A stretch of 10,282 nt of DNA from Rhodospirillales bacterium (GCA_903644035.1 CAHJXG010000151.1:1-10282), one strand, 5' to 3'. Numbered from the stretch's first letter, positions 1 to 6,932 are shown. The notes: generated by a model from the sequence alone, not told the origin. Program-made: numbers and translations.

Positions 1-1
1 G

Positions 2-535
2 GACGCTCTGCCGATGCTGGCGCGCGGCCTGCGCGGCCTGGCGGCGGCCGGGTGCGGCGCCGTGGCGGTCCCGTGCAACACCGCGCATGGCTGGATCGAG
101 GGGATGCGGGCGGCCACCGCGCTGCCGATCCTGCATATCGTCGAGGCCGCCGCGGCCGACCTGCGGCGGCAGGCCGTGCCCAGGGGCCGCATCGGCGTGA
201 TGGGCACCGCCGCCACGCTGGCGATGCGGCTGTATCAGGACCGCCTCGCCGCCGACGGCTGGCCCTGCATCGAGCCGACGGCCGAGGAGATGGCGCGGCT
301 GGTGCTTCCGGCCATCGCCGCCGTGAAGGCCAACCGGGTGGGCAACGCCTACGCGCCGCTGGCCGAGGCCGTGCGATCGTTGCACGCCCGTGGCGCGCGG
401 GCGGTTATCCTGGGCTGCACGGAGATCCCGCTCGGCATCCAGGCCGGGCCGCAGGGGGAGTTGGGCGTGCCGCTGGTCGACACGATCGACGCGCTGGCCC
501 GGGCCTCGATTGCCTGGGCGCGCGAGGGCGGCTAG
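2..535 (+). CDS. Aspartate/glutamate racemase family protein (5' end outside window)
   Basis: This cofactor-independent amino acid racemase-family enzyme (Asp/Glu/hydantoin racemase superfamily) inverts a substrate alpha-carbon using two cysteines. Both cysteine motifs are visible. The first is PCNTAH, about 21 residues after the ATG at 14. The second is LGCTEIPL, about 114 residues later. This spacing and the TE after the second Cys fit the aspartate racemase branch. The reading frame is open to the left edge, and the family's N-terminal strand with its MGGMG-like motif is missing, so the gene starts before the window; the ATG at 14 is internal. Roughly 177 of an expected 230 or so residues are present. 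The stop TAG lies in a CTAG shared with the stop of the convergent small gene. Substrate (aspartate, glutamate or another acid) cannot be decided from the sequence. Confidence 0.9.
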   Translation, partial: DALPMLARGLRGLAAAGCGAVAVPCNTAHGWIEGMRAATALPILHIVEAAAADLRRQAVPRGRIGVMGTAATLAMRLYQDRLAADGWPCIEPTAEEMARLVLPAIAAVKANRVGNAYAPLAEAVRSLHARGARAVILGCTEIPLGIQAGPQGELGVPLVDTIDALARASIAWAREGG

Positions 536-771
536 TCGCAGTCGCAGCCGGGTGTGGGGCCGGACTTGGCCTGGACCACATGATGGTCGATCCATTCCGC
601 CACCAGCCGGCGGGCCTCGTTCATCGACGCCTCCGGATGGTGAATCCGGTACAGCGTCGTGCAGGCGCGGAACGAGTCGAGGTCCGCGTTGCCATGCACG
701 CGCAGCTCGCGATACGCCGTGACGACGGCGCGTTCGCAGCGGCGAGCGATGGTGCTGGTGTCACGGCCCAA
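532..771 (-). CDS. Small conserved-looking hypothetical protein (79 aa) ending in CDCD
   Basis: I do not recognise this family. The 79-residue product is soluble-looking, with no signal peptide or membrane segment. It appears mainly helical, with Arg-rich N-terminal and His/Trp-containing C-terminal helices (RLVAEWIDHHV), and it ends in GCDCD. Cysteines occur at the start (RRCERAV), in the middle (RACTTLY) and at the tail, so metal binding is possible but unproven. The start is TTG at 771, with AGGGG six bases upstream on the same strand; there is no ATG before the middle of the frame. It lies 76 bp downstream of the dehydrogenase on the same strand. Its stop overlaps the racemase stop in one CTAG. 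I favour it as real because the frame fills the gap exactly between two good genes and the preceding DNA is relatively AT-rich, as at a promoter. Confidence 0.6.
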   Translation of the reverse strand: MGRDTSTIARRCERAVVTAYRELRVHGNADLDSFRACTTLYRIHHPEASMNEARRLVAEWIDHHVVQAKSGPTPGCDCD

Positions 772-822
772 TGAAAACCCCTATTTGCGACTCGTTCGCA
801 CATACCGACGTAATGTAAGAGC

Positions 823-848
823 AGCCGCGAGCCGGCGCAAGCGCGGCT
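823..848 (-). terminator. Possible hairpin terminator after the dehydrogenase gene
   Basis: A perfect 7-bp inverted repeat, AGCCGCG (823-829) and CGCGGCT (842-848) with a 12-base loop, begins at the last base of the dehydrogenase stop codon. Downstream on the minus strand the sequence is only mildly T-rich (GCTCTTACATTA) and has no clean U-run. It may act as a weak terminator or as 3'-end protection. Confidence 0.4.
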
Positions 849-1918
849 TACCCGGCGGCCACGATCTCCGCCAGCGCCCGGCCGACCTCGGACGTGCCGG
901 CCTGGCCGCCCATGTCGCGGGTGCGCGGGCCGCCGTCGCGCAGCAGCGTCTCGATGGCGGACACGACGGCCGCCGCCGCGTCGGCCTCCCCCAGGTGCTC
1001 CAGCATCATGGCGCCCGACCAGACCTGGCCGATGGGGTTGCAGACATGCCGCCCGGCGATGTCCGGGGCGGAGCCGTGCACCGGCTCGAACATGCTGGGA
1101 TGTGCGCGCTCCGGGTTGATGTTGGCGCTCGGCGCGATGCCGATGCTGCCGGCGACGGCGGGGCCGAGGTCGCTTAGGATGTCGCCGAACAGGTTGCTGC
1201 CGACCACGACGTCGAACCAGTCGGGGTGCTGCACGAAGTGGGCGCACAGGATGTCGATGTGGAACTGGTCGGTGGCGACGCCGGGATACTGCGCGGCCAT
1301 GGCGGCGAAGCGCTCGTCCCAATAGGGCATCGTGATGGTGATGCCGTTCGACTTGGTGGCAGACGTCAGCTTGCGGCGCGGCCGGGTCATCGCAAGCTCG
1401 AAGGCGTATCGCAGGATACGGTCGGTGCCGGTCCGGGTGAAGACGCTCTGCTGGGTGGCGAACTCGCGCTCGGTGCCCTCGAACAGCCGGCCGCCGAGGC
1501 TCGAGTACTCGCCCTCCGTGTTCTCACGGACCACGTAGAAGTCGATGTCAGCCTCGGTGCGGCCGGCGAGCGGCGTCCTGGCGCCCGGCATCAGCTTGCA
1601 GGGGCGGACGTTGGCATACTGGTCGAAGCCGCGGCGGATCGGGATCAGCAGGCCCCAGAGCGAGACGTGGTCGGGCACGCCGGGCCAGCCGACCGCGCCC
1701 AGGAACACCGCGTCGTGCGCCCGGAGCTGGTCGAGGCCGTCCCCCGGCATCATGGCGCCGGTGCGGGCGTAGCGTTCGCAGGACCAGTCGTACTCCGTCG
1801 TCTCCAGCGCAAAGCCGAAGCGCGTGGCGGCGGCGTCCAGCACGCGCAGGCCCTCCGGCACCGTCTCCATGCCGATGCCGTCGCCGGGGATGGCCGCGAT
1901 CCTGTAGGTCCGGTCCAT
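848..1918 (-). CDS. Tartrate dehydrogenase / D-malate dehydrogenase (decarboxylating)
   Basis: This 356-residue cytoplasmic NAD-dependent beta-decarboxylating dehydrogenase belongs to the isocitrate/isopropylmalate dehydrogenase family. The TtuC/DmlA branch oxidises D-malate to pyruvate and CO2, or tartrate to oxaloglycolate and related products. Family features in order: IPGDGIG at 10-16; the branch signature SLWGLLIPIRRGFDQY around 86-101; RENTEGEYSS at 131-140; ATKSNG at 187-192 with the catalytic Lys189; HIDILCAHFV at 220-229 with metal ligand Asp222; SNLFGDILSDL at 241-251 with Asp246 and Asp250; and the NAD-loop EPVHGSAPDIAG near 278-289. The SLWG segment and the overall match to E. coli DmlA (361 aa) argue against leucine-pathway LeuB. 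The ATG has AAGGAG five bases upstream. It is divergent from pyrE with about 90 bp between. Exact substrate preference among tartrate, D-malate and isopropylmalate analogues is not resolvable. Confidence 0.92.
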   Translation of the reverse strand: MDRTYRIAAIPGDGIGMETVPEGLRVLDAAATRFGFALETTEYDWSCERYARTGAMMPGDGLDQLRAHDAVFLGAVGWPGVPDHVSLWGLLIPIRRGFDQYANVRPCKLMPGARTPLAGRTEADIDFYVVRENTEGEYSSLGGRLFEGTEREFATQQSVFTRTGTDRILRYAFELAMTRPRRKLTSATKSNGITITMPYWDERFAAMAAQYPGVATDQFHIDILCAHFVQHPDWFDVVVGSNLFGDILSDLGPAVAGSIGIAPSANINPERAHPSMFEPVHGSAPDIAGRHVCNPIGQVWSGAMMLEHLGEADAAAAVVSAIETLLRDGGPRTRDMGGQAGTSEVGRALAEIVAAG

Positions 1919-2005
1919 GGGGTCTCCTTATGAGCGTTGCGCCACAATGGACGGTGGCTCCGCCTGGGTCTAGGAAGCTCCGGCAAAGAACTCGGGACGG
2001 GCCAG

Positions 2006-2740
2006 ATGGCGGCGCAGCACATGACGGATTGGGACCGGGACGCCGCGCTGACCACCGCGCGCATCCTGCTGGAGATCAAGGCGGTGAACTTCCGGCCGGA
2101 GGAGCCCTACACCTTCACCTCCGGCTGGAAGTCCCCGGTCTATATCGACTGCCGCAAGATCATCTACTTCCCGCGCGCCCGGGCCAAGGTGTGCGAGATG
2201 GCGGCTGAGAAAGTCTCGCGGCATGTCGGCTACGAGTCGATCGAGGCCGTGGCGGGCGGGGAGACCGCCGGCATCCCGTTCGCCGCCTGGATCGCCGACC
2301 GGCTGATGACGCCCATGGCCTATGTCCGCAAGAAGCCCAAGGGCTTCGGCCGCAACGCGCTGATCGAGGGCGACGTGCCGGAAGGGCGGCGCACCCTGCT
2401 GGTCGAGGACCTCACCACGGACGGCGCCTCCAAGATCCAGTTCGCCCAGGCGCTGCGCGACGCCGGCGCGCTAGTGGACCACGCCTTCGTCGTGTTCTTC
2501 TACGGCGTGTTCCCCGGCAGCTTCGAGAAGCTCGCCGCCATGGGCATCACGCTGCATCACCTGTGCACCTGGTGGGACGTGCTGGAGGCCTGCCGGGACC
2601 GGCCGTACTTCGCCGAGCCGGCCCTGGCCGAGGTGCGGCGCTTCCTTGAGAACCCCGTCGCCTGGTCGGCCGCCCACGGCGGCGTCGCCTCGGCCGAGGA
2701 GGCGATGGAGCGCAAGGCGGCCGCCCTGCAGGCCGATTGA
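2006..2740 (+). CDS. pyrE: Orotate phosphoribosyltransferase
   Basis: PyrE joins orotate to PRPP to make orotidine 5'-phosphate, the fifth step of de novo pyrimidine synthesis, in the cytoplasm. Visible features are the N-terminal [19 protein letters not shown] orotate/PRPP region, [11 protein letters not shown] with the flexible-loop lysines, and the PRPP loop [13 protein letters not shown] carrying the Glu-Asp pair. The C-terminal tail (TWWDVLE... AWSAAHGG) is longer than in E. coli PyrE (213 aa) and typical of alphaproteobacterial enzymes. Start choice: ATG 2006 (244 aa) has a GGGACGG-like ribosome site five bases upstream. ATG 2021 (239 aa, beginning MTDWDRD) fits family N-termini but has no clear site. 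The frame can open at 1937, but that extension looks non-coding. It is followed after 63 bp by the aminotransferase gene. Confidence 0.93.
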   Translation: MAAQHMTDWDRDAALTTARILLEIKAVNFRPEEPYTFTSGWKSPVYIDCRKIIYFPRARAKVCEMAAEKVSRHVGYESIEAVAGGETAGIPFAAWIADRLMTPMAYVRKKPKGFGRNALIEGDVPEGRRTLLVEDLTTDGASKIQFAQALRDAGALVDHAFVVFFYGVFPGSFEKLAAMGITLHHLCTWWDVLEACRDRPYFAEPALAEVRRFLENPVAWSAAHGGVASAEEAMERKAAALQAD

Positions 2741-2803
2741 GGTTTCAAAGAGGCAGGCTTGTAGCTTAGGATGGGGCGAACTCGTTCACAGTAGGTCTCA
2801 GCC

Positions 2804-4213
2804 ATGACCCCTCCCCCCTCCGCCGTCCGCGCCAACTCCGCCGCCGCGCGGGATGTCGCCCATGCGCTGCATCCCTACACCGACCTGGTGGCCCACCAGG
2901 AAGCGGGGCCGATGATCATCAGCCGCGGCGAGGGCGTGCGGGTCTGGGACGAGGCCGGGCGCGACTACATCGAGAGCGTCGCGGGGCTGTGGTGCGCGAG
3001 CCTCGGCTTCAGCAACGAGCGCCTGGCGCGCGCCGCCTATGACCAGATGCGCAAGCTGCCGTTCTACCACGCCTTCACCGCGAAGTCGCACGAGCCGCTG
3101 ATCGACCTCAGCGAGATGCTGATCCAGCGCGCGCCGGTGCCGATGAGCAAGGTGTTCTTCGCCAACTCCGGCTCGGAGGCGAACGACAGCGCGGTCAAGA
3201 TGGTCTGGTATTTCAACAACGCCCTCGGCCGGCCGCAGAAGAAGAAGCTGATCGGCCGCATCAAGGGCTATCACGGCGTCACCGTCGCCGCGTCCTCGCT
3301 CACGGGCCTGCCGAACAACCATCGCAGCTTCGACCTGCCATTGCCGGGTTTCCTGCACACGATGACGCCGCACCACTACCGCGGCGCCGAACCCGGCGAA
3401 AGCGAGGAGGCGTTCGCCACACGCTGCGCCGAGGCGCTGGACCAGCTCATCATCGCGGAGGGGCCGGACACCGTGGCGGCGATGTTCGCCGAGCCGATCA
3501 TGGGCGCGGGCGGCGTGATCGTGCCGCCCCGCACCTATTTCGAGAAGATCCAGGCCGTGCTGCGCCGTCATGACGTGCTGCTGGTGGTCGATGAGGTCAT
3601 CTGCGGCTTCGGCCGGACCGGCAGCTACTGGGGCACCCAGACGTTTGGAATCGAGCCGGACATCATCACCTGCGCCAAGGCGCTGTCGGCCGCGTTCCTG
3701 CCGATCTCCGCCGTCATGGTGAACGAGCGGGTGTTCCAGGGCCTGGCGCGCGAGAGCCACGAGATCGGCACCTTCGGCCATGGCTACACCTACTCGGGCC
3801 ACCCGGTGCCGGCCGCCGTCGCGGTGGAGGCGCTGAAGATCTACGACGAGATCAACATCGTCGATCACGTGCAGACGGTGGGGGCGCACCTGCAGTCGGA
3901 GCTGCGCCGCCGCTTCGCCGGGCACGAGCTGGTGGGAGAGGTCCGCGGCGTCGGCATGATCGCCGCCCTGGAACTCGTGGCGGACCGGGACACGCGCCGC
4001 AGCTTCGACCCGAAGCAGAAGATCGTCGGCCGCCTGACCAAGCTGTGCGAGCAGCACGGCGTCATCGCCCGCGGCCTGCCCGGCGACAGCCTGGCGTTCA
4101 GCCCGCCGCTGATCATGACCGTGGCCGAGATCGACGAGATGCTGGACCGGGTCGCGCCGGCGCTCGACGAACTGACGGTGCAGTTGCGGCGGGAGCGGCT
4201 GGCCGTCGTCTAG
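2804..4213 (+). CDS. Class III (omega) aminotransferase, PLP-dependent
   Basis: This 469-residue fold-type I aminotransferase transfers an amino group from an amine or omega-amino acid, usually to pyruvate. It closely resembles the omega-transaminases exemplified by the Chromobacterium violaceum enzyme. Landmarks: AGLWCASLGFS at 60-70; NSGSEANDSAVKM at 121-133 for PLP phosphate binding; the YHG motif at 156-158; VVDEVICGFGRTG at 261-273 with Asp263 contacting the pyridine nitrogen; Lys292 in CAKALSAAFLPI as the Schiff-base lysine; FGHGYTYSGHPV at 324-335; and Arg423 in IARGLPGD, in the position of the omega-transaminase switching arginine. Full length, with the ATG at 2804 and only a weak ribosome site (AGGTCT). 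The substrate (beta-alanine, GABA, putrescine, taurine or another amine) cannot be told, and the neighbours (pyrE, polyprenyl synthase) do not help. Confidence 0.93.
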   Translation: MTPPPSAVRANSAAARDVAHALHPYTDLVAHQEAGPMIISRGEGVRVWDEAGRDYIESVAGLWCASLGFSNERLARAAYDQMRKLPFYHAFTAKSHEPLIDLSEMLIQRAPVPMSKVFFANSGSEANDSAVKMVWYFNNALGRPQKKKLIGRIKGYHGVTVAASSLTGLPNNHRSFDLPLPGFLHTMTPHHYRGAEPGESEEAFATRCAEALDQLIIAEGPDTVAAMFAEPIMGAGGVIVPPRTYFEKIQAVLRRHDVLLVVDEVICGFGRTGSYWGTQTFGIEPDIITCAKALSAAFLPISAVMVNERVFQGLARESHEIGTFGHGYTYSGHPVPAAVAVEALKIYDEINIVDHVQTVGAHLQSELRRRFAGHELVGEVRGVGMIAALELVADRDTRRSFDPKQKIVGRLTKLCEQHGVIARGLPGDSLAFSPPLIMTVAEIDEMLDRVAPALDELTVQLRRERLAVV

Positions 4214-4291
4214 AGCGGGGCCGGTGCAGGCTTTGTTTTCGCGAGCATGTTTACCGATCAGGTGAGTCCACCTGATGCGGTCATGATCTAG
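4210..4291. repeat. Long imperfect palindrome between convergent genes (REP-like or bidirectional terminator)
   Basis: The core is a perfect 8-bp inverted repeat, ATCAGGTG (4257-4264) and CACCTGAT (4269-4276), with a 4-base AGTC loop. The stem continues outward as ACCG (4253-4256) with CGGT (4278-4281) past a one-base bulge. It goes on to CATG (4246-4249) with CATG (4282-4285) past a TTT bulge, then GA/TC. The block is bounded by CTAG at 4210-4213, which includes the aminotransferase stop, and CTAG at 4288-4291, four bases before the convergent polyprenyl synthase stop. No T-run follows on either strand, so it is not a textbook intrinsic terminator. It resembles the dispersed intergenic palindromes of alphaproteobacteria, but copy number cannot be seen here. 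Confidence 0.6.
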
Positions 4292-4295
4292 CCCG

Positions 4296-5336
4296 TCAGC
4301 TCACCCGGCTCACGGTGTAGTCCGCGACGTCGGCGAGCGCCCGGCGGATCGGGCTGTCGGGGAACACCGCCAGGGCGTCCTTCGCGGCCATGGCGAACCG
4401 GGCGGCGCGGGCCAAGGTGGTGCGGATCGCGCCGCTCCGCTGCACCAGCAGCATCGCGCGGTCGAGGTCGGCCTCCGTCTGGCTGCTGGCCTCGATGGTG
4501 CGCACCCAGAACTCGCGCGCCTCCGCGTCGCCGGCCTGGTAGGCCGCCAGAACCGGCAAGGTGATCTTGCCCTCCCGGAAATCGTCGCCGACCGTCTTGC
4601 CCAGGGTCACCTGGTCCGCCGCGTAGTCCAGCGCGTCATCGACCAGCTGGAACGCCATGCCGAGGCTCGTGCCGTATTCCGCCAGCGCCGCCTCCTCCGG
4701 CCCGGGCCGGTCGGCCACGACGGCGCCGACCTGGCAGGCGGCGGCGAACAGCGCGGCCGTCTTGCCGCGCACCACGTCGAGGTAGCGCTGCTCCGATGTC
4801 GAGAGGTCATTCTGCGTCACGAGCTGCAGCACCTCGCCCTCCGCGATGGTGGCGGCGGCGTGCGACAGGATGCCCAGGACCTTGAGCGACCCGTCCTCCA
4901 CCATCAGCTGGAAGGCACGGGCAAACAGGAAGTCGCCGACCAGGACGGACGCCTTGTTGCCGAACACGGCATTGGCGCTGGACAGGCCACGGCGCAGCAG
5001 GCTCTCGTCCACCACGTCGTCATGCAGCAGGGTCGCCGTATGGATGAACTCGACGCAGGCGGCCAGGTGGACATGGCGCGGCCCGGCATAGCCGCACATC
5101 CGCGCCGCCGCGAGCGTCAGCAGGGGACGCAGACGCTTGCCGCCGGCGGCGACGATATGGGCGGCGAGCTGCGGGATCAGCGCCACCGGGCTGTCCATCC
5201 GCGCCACGATGGTGCGGTTGCAGGCGGCCAGGTCCGGGCCGACCAGCCTCACCAACGTCGAGAGGGCGTCGGGTTCGGCCGGCACCGCGGCGCCGCCGAT
5301 CCCAGGCACCGGCATTCGGTTAGCGACAACGCCCAA
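4296..5336 (-). CDS. Polyprenyl diphosphate synthase (octa-/decaprenyl type, ubiquinone side chain)
   Basis: This 346-residue trans-prenyltransferase adds isopentenyl units to an allylic diphosphate to build the long ubiquinone tail, at the cytoplasmic face. It shows GGKRLRP (65-71), the first Asp-rich motif HDDVVDESLLRRG with Asp106/107/110, GDFLFARAF (134-142), GEVLQL (167-172), GKTAALF (191-197), the second Asp-rich motif QLVDDALDYA with Asp233/234/237, and GKTVGDDFREGKITLP (247-261). Small residues before the first motif fit a long-chain product; decaprenyl (Q10) is likely in an alphaproteobacterium but is not proven. The start is TTG at 5336, with AGGAG exactly six bases upstream; the ATG seven codons later has no ribosome site. 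It is divergent from the DUF2007 gene, with the C-terminus facing the palindrome. Confidence 0.94.
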   Translation of the reverse strand: MGVVANRMPVPGIGGAAVPAEPDALSTLVRLVGPDLAACNRTIVARMDSPVALIPQLAAHIVAAGGKRLRPLLTLAAARMCGYAGPRHVHLAACVEFIHTATLLHDDVVDESLLRRGLSSANAVFGNKASVLVGDFLFARAFQLMVEDGSLKVLGILSHAAATIAEGEVLQLVTQNDLSTSEQRYLDVVRGKTAALFAAACQVGAVVADRPGPEEAALAEYGTSLGMAFQLVDDALDYAADQVTLGKTVGDDFREGKITLPVLAAYQAGDAEAREFWVRTIEASSQTEADLDRAMLLVQRSGAIRTTLARAARFAMAAKDALAVFPDSPIRRALADVADYTVSRVS

Positions 5337-5342
5337 GCTGAA

Positions 5343-5347
5343 CTCCT
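5343..5347 (-). promoter_or_regulatory. Ribosome binding site fixing the TTG start of the polyprenyl synthase
   Basis: CTCCT on the plus strand reads AGGAG on the minus strand, six bases before TTG (5334-5336). The in-frame ATG at 5313-5315 has no comparable site, so this decides the start. Confidence 0.7.
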
Positions 5348-5372
5348 GAAGTGATCACGCAGGCCTCATGCC

Positions 5373-5402
5373 AGCATATCGGCGGCCTGGAAAATGGATC
5401 AA
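5373..5402 (-). promoter_or_regulatory. Possible sigma-70-type promoter for the polyprenyl synthase
   Basis: On the minus strand there is TTGATC (plus 5397-5402) as a -35 and TATGCT (plus 5373-5378) as a -10, 18 bases apart and about 37 bp upstream of the TTG start. Each matches consensus at four of six bases. An inverted repeat, CAGGCC (5360-5365) with GGCCTG (5384-5389), overlaps it. This is a pattern match only. Confidence 0.3.
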
Positions 5403-5508
5403 GGCGAGCCATGCGGTCCCTTGTCCCAACGGCCATTGTTGTCCAGCATCCCGACGCATCCGTCCAGGCGTCATCGCTGCCCACCGCCGCCCATTGCCGA
5501 AAGCCTCC

Positions 5509-5721
5509 ATGCGCACCGTCCTGATCTCCAACGACCTGGTCCGCCTCAATTTCCTTGCAGCCCTCCTGCGCGACGCCGGCATCGAGAGCGTCCTGCTCGA
5601 CCACTACGTGAGCGCGATGGAGGGCAGCATCGGCGCAATTCCCCGACGCCTCGCCGTGCTGCCGGAGGACGAGCGCCAGGCGCAGCGCGTGCTGAACGAG
5701 GCCGGCGAGACGCGGTGCTGA
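5509..5721 (+). CDS. DUF2007 domain protein (putative signal-transducing/PII-like fold, 70 aa)
   Basis: This 70-residue protein matches the DUF2007 family. It begins with a short strand ending in a polar turn (MRTVLISNDLVRL). A helix FLAALLRDAGIE follows, then a strand VLLDHYVS. The family-defining segment MEGSIGAIPRRLAV comes next, and last a helix of DERQAQRVLNEAG. The molecular role of the family is not established. The frame is open back to 5368, but the preceding residues are unlike a protein and family members start at the MRT-type methionine, so ATG 5509 is chosen even though its ribosome site is weak. Its last seven bases overlap the methyltransferase start. In alphaproteobacteria this gene commonly lies between a polyprenyl synthase and a methyltransferase, as here. 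Confidence 0.85.
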   Translation: MRTVLISNDLVRLNFLAALLRDAGIESVLLDHYVSAMEGSIGAIPRRLAVLPEDERQAQRVLNEAGETRC

Positions 5722-6437
5722 CCACCGATGGAGGGTTGCTGGACGGGCGGCTCCGCTACGCGCAGCCGCTCGACGGATACCGGACCGGCATCGAGCCTGT
5801 GCTGCTGGCGGCGAGTGTTCCGGCCCGGGCGGGGCAGCGGGTGCTGGAGGCCGGGACCGGGGCCGGGGCCGGCCTGCTGTGCCTCGCGGCCCGGGTGCCG
5901 GGCATTCTGGGCCTGGGCGTCGAGGTCGATCCCGGCATGGCCGAGCTGGCCCGGCGGAATGTTGCGGCGAACGGCTTCGAGGGCCTCTCCATCGCAACCG
6001 CCGACATCGGCACCCGGCGCGGCGACGGGGCCTTCGACCACGCCTTCAGCAACCCGCCCTGGCACGATCCGGCCGCCACGCTGCCCCCTGCCGCCCGGCG
6101 ACGCCTGGCGACGCACGAGGGTACGGTGCCGCTGGAGGGCTGGATCGCCGCGCTGCGTGGGGCGCTGCGGCCCGCGGGTTCATTGACGGTGCTGGTGCCT
6201 GCCGCCCAGGCGGCGCGGGCGATGGCGGCGTTGCAGGCCGAGGGATGCGGGCGGCTGACCCTGTTCCCGCTATGGCCGAAGCCGGGCCGTGATGCCAAGC
6301 TGGTGCTGATTCAGGGGTATGCGGCGCAGCGCGGTCCTGGCCGTGTCGCTCCGGGCCTGTTGCTGCACGAGGCCGATGGCCCGTTCAGCAGCCAAGCGGA
6401 GTCGCTTCTCCGTGGTGGGGCGGCGTTGACACTCTGA
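5715..6437 (+). CDS. TrmN6-like tRNA1(Val) adenine-N6 methyltransferase family protein
   Basis: This 240-residue class I SAM-dependent methyltransferase is of the small N6-adenine type (TrmN6/YfiC-like), whose characterised member methylates A37 of tRNA1(Val). It has the N-terminal family segment LLDGRLRYAQPLDGYRTG followed by IEPVLLAASVP, SAM motif I VLEAGTGAGAG (43-53), the acidic GVEVD (68-72), and the catalytic NPPW (113-116) in FSNPPWHDP, which marks amino-group methylation. The start is taken as GTG 5715, which overlaps the DUF2007 stop (GTGCTGA); the frame is open further upstream only in the shadow of DUF2007. No strong ribosome site is seen, so translational coupling to DUF2007 is likely. 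The target could also be another RNA or a protein glutamine. It ends 7 bp before a convergent gene. Confidence 0.86.
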   Translation: MLTTDGGLLDGRLRYAQPLDGYRTGIEPVLLAASVPARAGQRVLEAGTGAGAGLLCLAARVPGILGLGVEVDPGMAELARRNVAANGFEGLSIATADIGTRRGDGAFDHAFSNPPWHDPAATLPPAARRRLATHEGTVPLEGWIAALRGALRPAGSLTVLVPAAQAARAMAALQAEGCGRLTLFPLWPKPGRDAKLVLIQGYAAQRGPGRVAPGLLLHEADGPFSSQAESLLRGGAALTL

Positions 6438-6444
6438 CGCCCGC

Positions 6445-6807
6445 TTACTTCTCCAGCGTGGGATGCCGAAGGTGCCAGAGGCGTTCATGGGCGGCGACGA
6501 GACCCTCGATGCTGCGGCGGCGGTTGCCATCGACGTGGGTCGGGCGCCGGGTCAGCATGATTTCGAGGATATTCAGGAGGTGCTCGGCGATCTCCAGGTC
6601 GGCCGTGTCGCAGGCGTGGTGGAATGCGACCAGGACCTTGTCCGACAGCCTGCGCGTATGCCGTGGCAGGCCGGTCGGCGTAGTGTCGCGTGCAACGTCC
6701 TTCGAGGCGACAAAATCTTCGACATCGTCTTCAATATCGTGTTCCACATCACGCCCCGCATTATCGAAACTTAAAACTACATGATAATGCGAGGGCGTGT
6801 CGATCAA
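6445..6807 (-). CDS. Conserved-looking hypothetical protein (120 aa) with acidic N-terminus
   Basis: I cannot name the family with confidence. The N-terminal 40 residues are very acidic and probably disordered (DVEHDIEDDVEDFVA). The C-terminal 70 form an amphipathic helical unit, LSDKVLVAFHHACDTADLE then IAEHLLNILEIMLTRR, ending in LVAAHERLWHLRHP. This helical repeat-like look resembles short tetratricopeptide-type modules and is consistent with a real soluble protein. No membrane segment or signal peptide is seen. The frame has no ATG; TTG at 6807 is the only standard start before the acidic stretch and it lacks a ribosome site. A GTG near 6747 is an alternative, so the start is uncertain. 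It lies 147 bp downstream of nrdB in the same frame and orientation, and the first part of the gene is more AT-rich than its neighbours. Confidence 0.65.
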   Translation of the reverse strand: MIDTPSHYHVVLSFDNAGRDVEHDIEDDVEDFVASKDVARDTTPTGLPRHTRRLSDKVLVAFHHACDTADLEIAEHLLNILEIMLTRRPTHVDGNRRRSIEGLVAAHERLWHLRHPTLEK

Positions 6808-6889
6808 TCTGTTGGCGTTGATCTGTGGATAAAAGCCAGATTGCCCAGGAACGTAGAAGGTTGGCGTGATCCTGGTTCTAATGCGCAGT

Positions 6890-6932
6890 CGCAGGCACCG
6901 TATGTTGAAGTAATGACCTTCAGGTGCCTGCG
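6890..6932 (-). other. Strong stem-loop downstream of nrdB
   Basis: A perfect 10-bp inverted repeat, CGCAGGCACC (6890-6899) and GGTGCCTGCG (6923-6932), encloses a second stem, TGAAG (6906-6910) with CTTCA (6918-6922), around a 7-base loop. The inner stem abuts the right arm directly, leaving a 6-base bulge on the other side. It begins 22 bp after the nrdB stop. No T-run follows, so it may be a terminator of a less canonical kind, an mRNA 3'-end stabiliser, or a regulatory element for the downstream small gene. Confidence 0.55.

Noticed and set aside
1226-1933. A plus-strand frame opposite the dehydrogenase.
   Set aside because: It is antisense to a complete enzyme with all catalytic motifs and has no recognisable motif of its own.
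2798-4057. A 419-codon minus-strand frame across the aminotransferase.
   Set aside because: It is a shadow of a well-supported gene, and its composition is typical of antisense high-G+C frames.
5368-5508. N-terminal extension of the DUF2007 gene by 47 codons.
   Set aside because: The added residues (Pro/Arg/Cys-rich) are unlike the family, and the stretch overlaps the likely divergent promoter.
5846-5876. Short G/C-rich direct repetition (GGCCGGGGCCGG) in the methyltransferase gene.
   Set aside because: It encodes the Gly-rich SAM-binding motif I, which explains the repetition.
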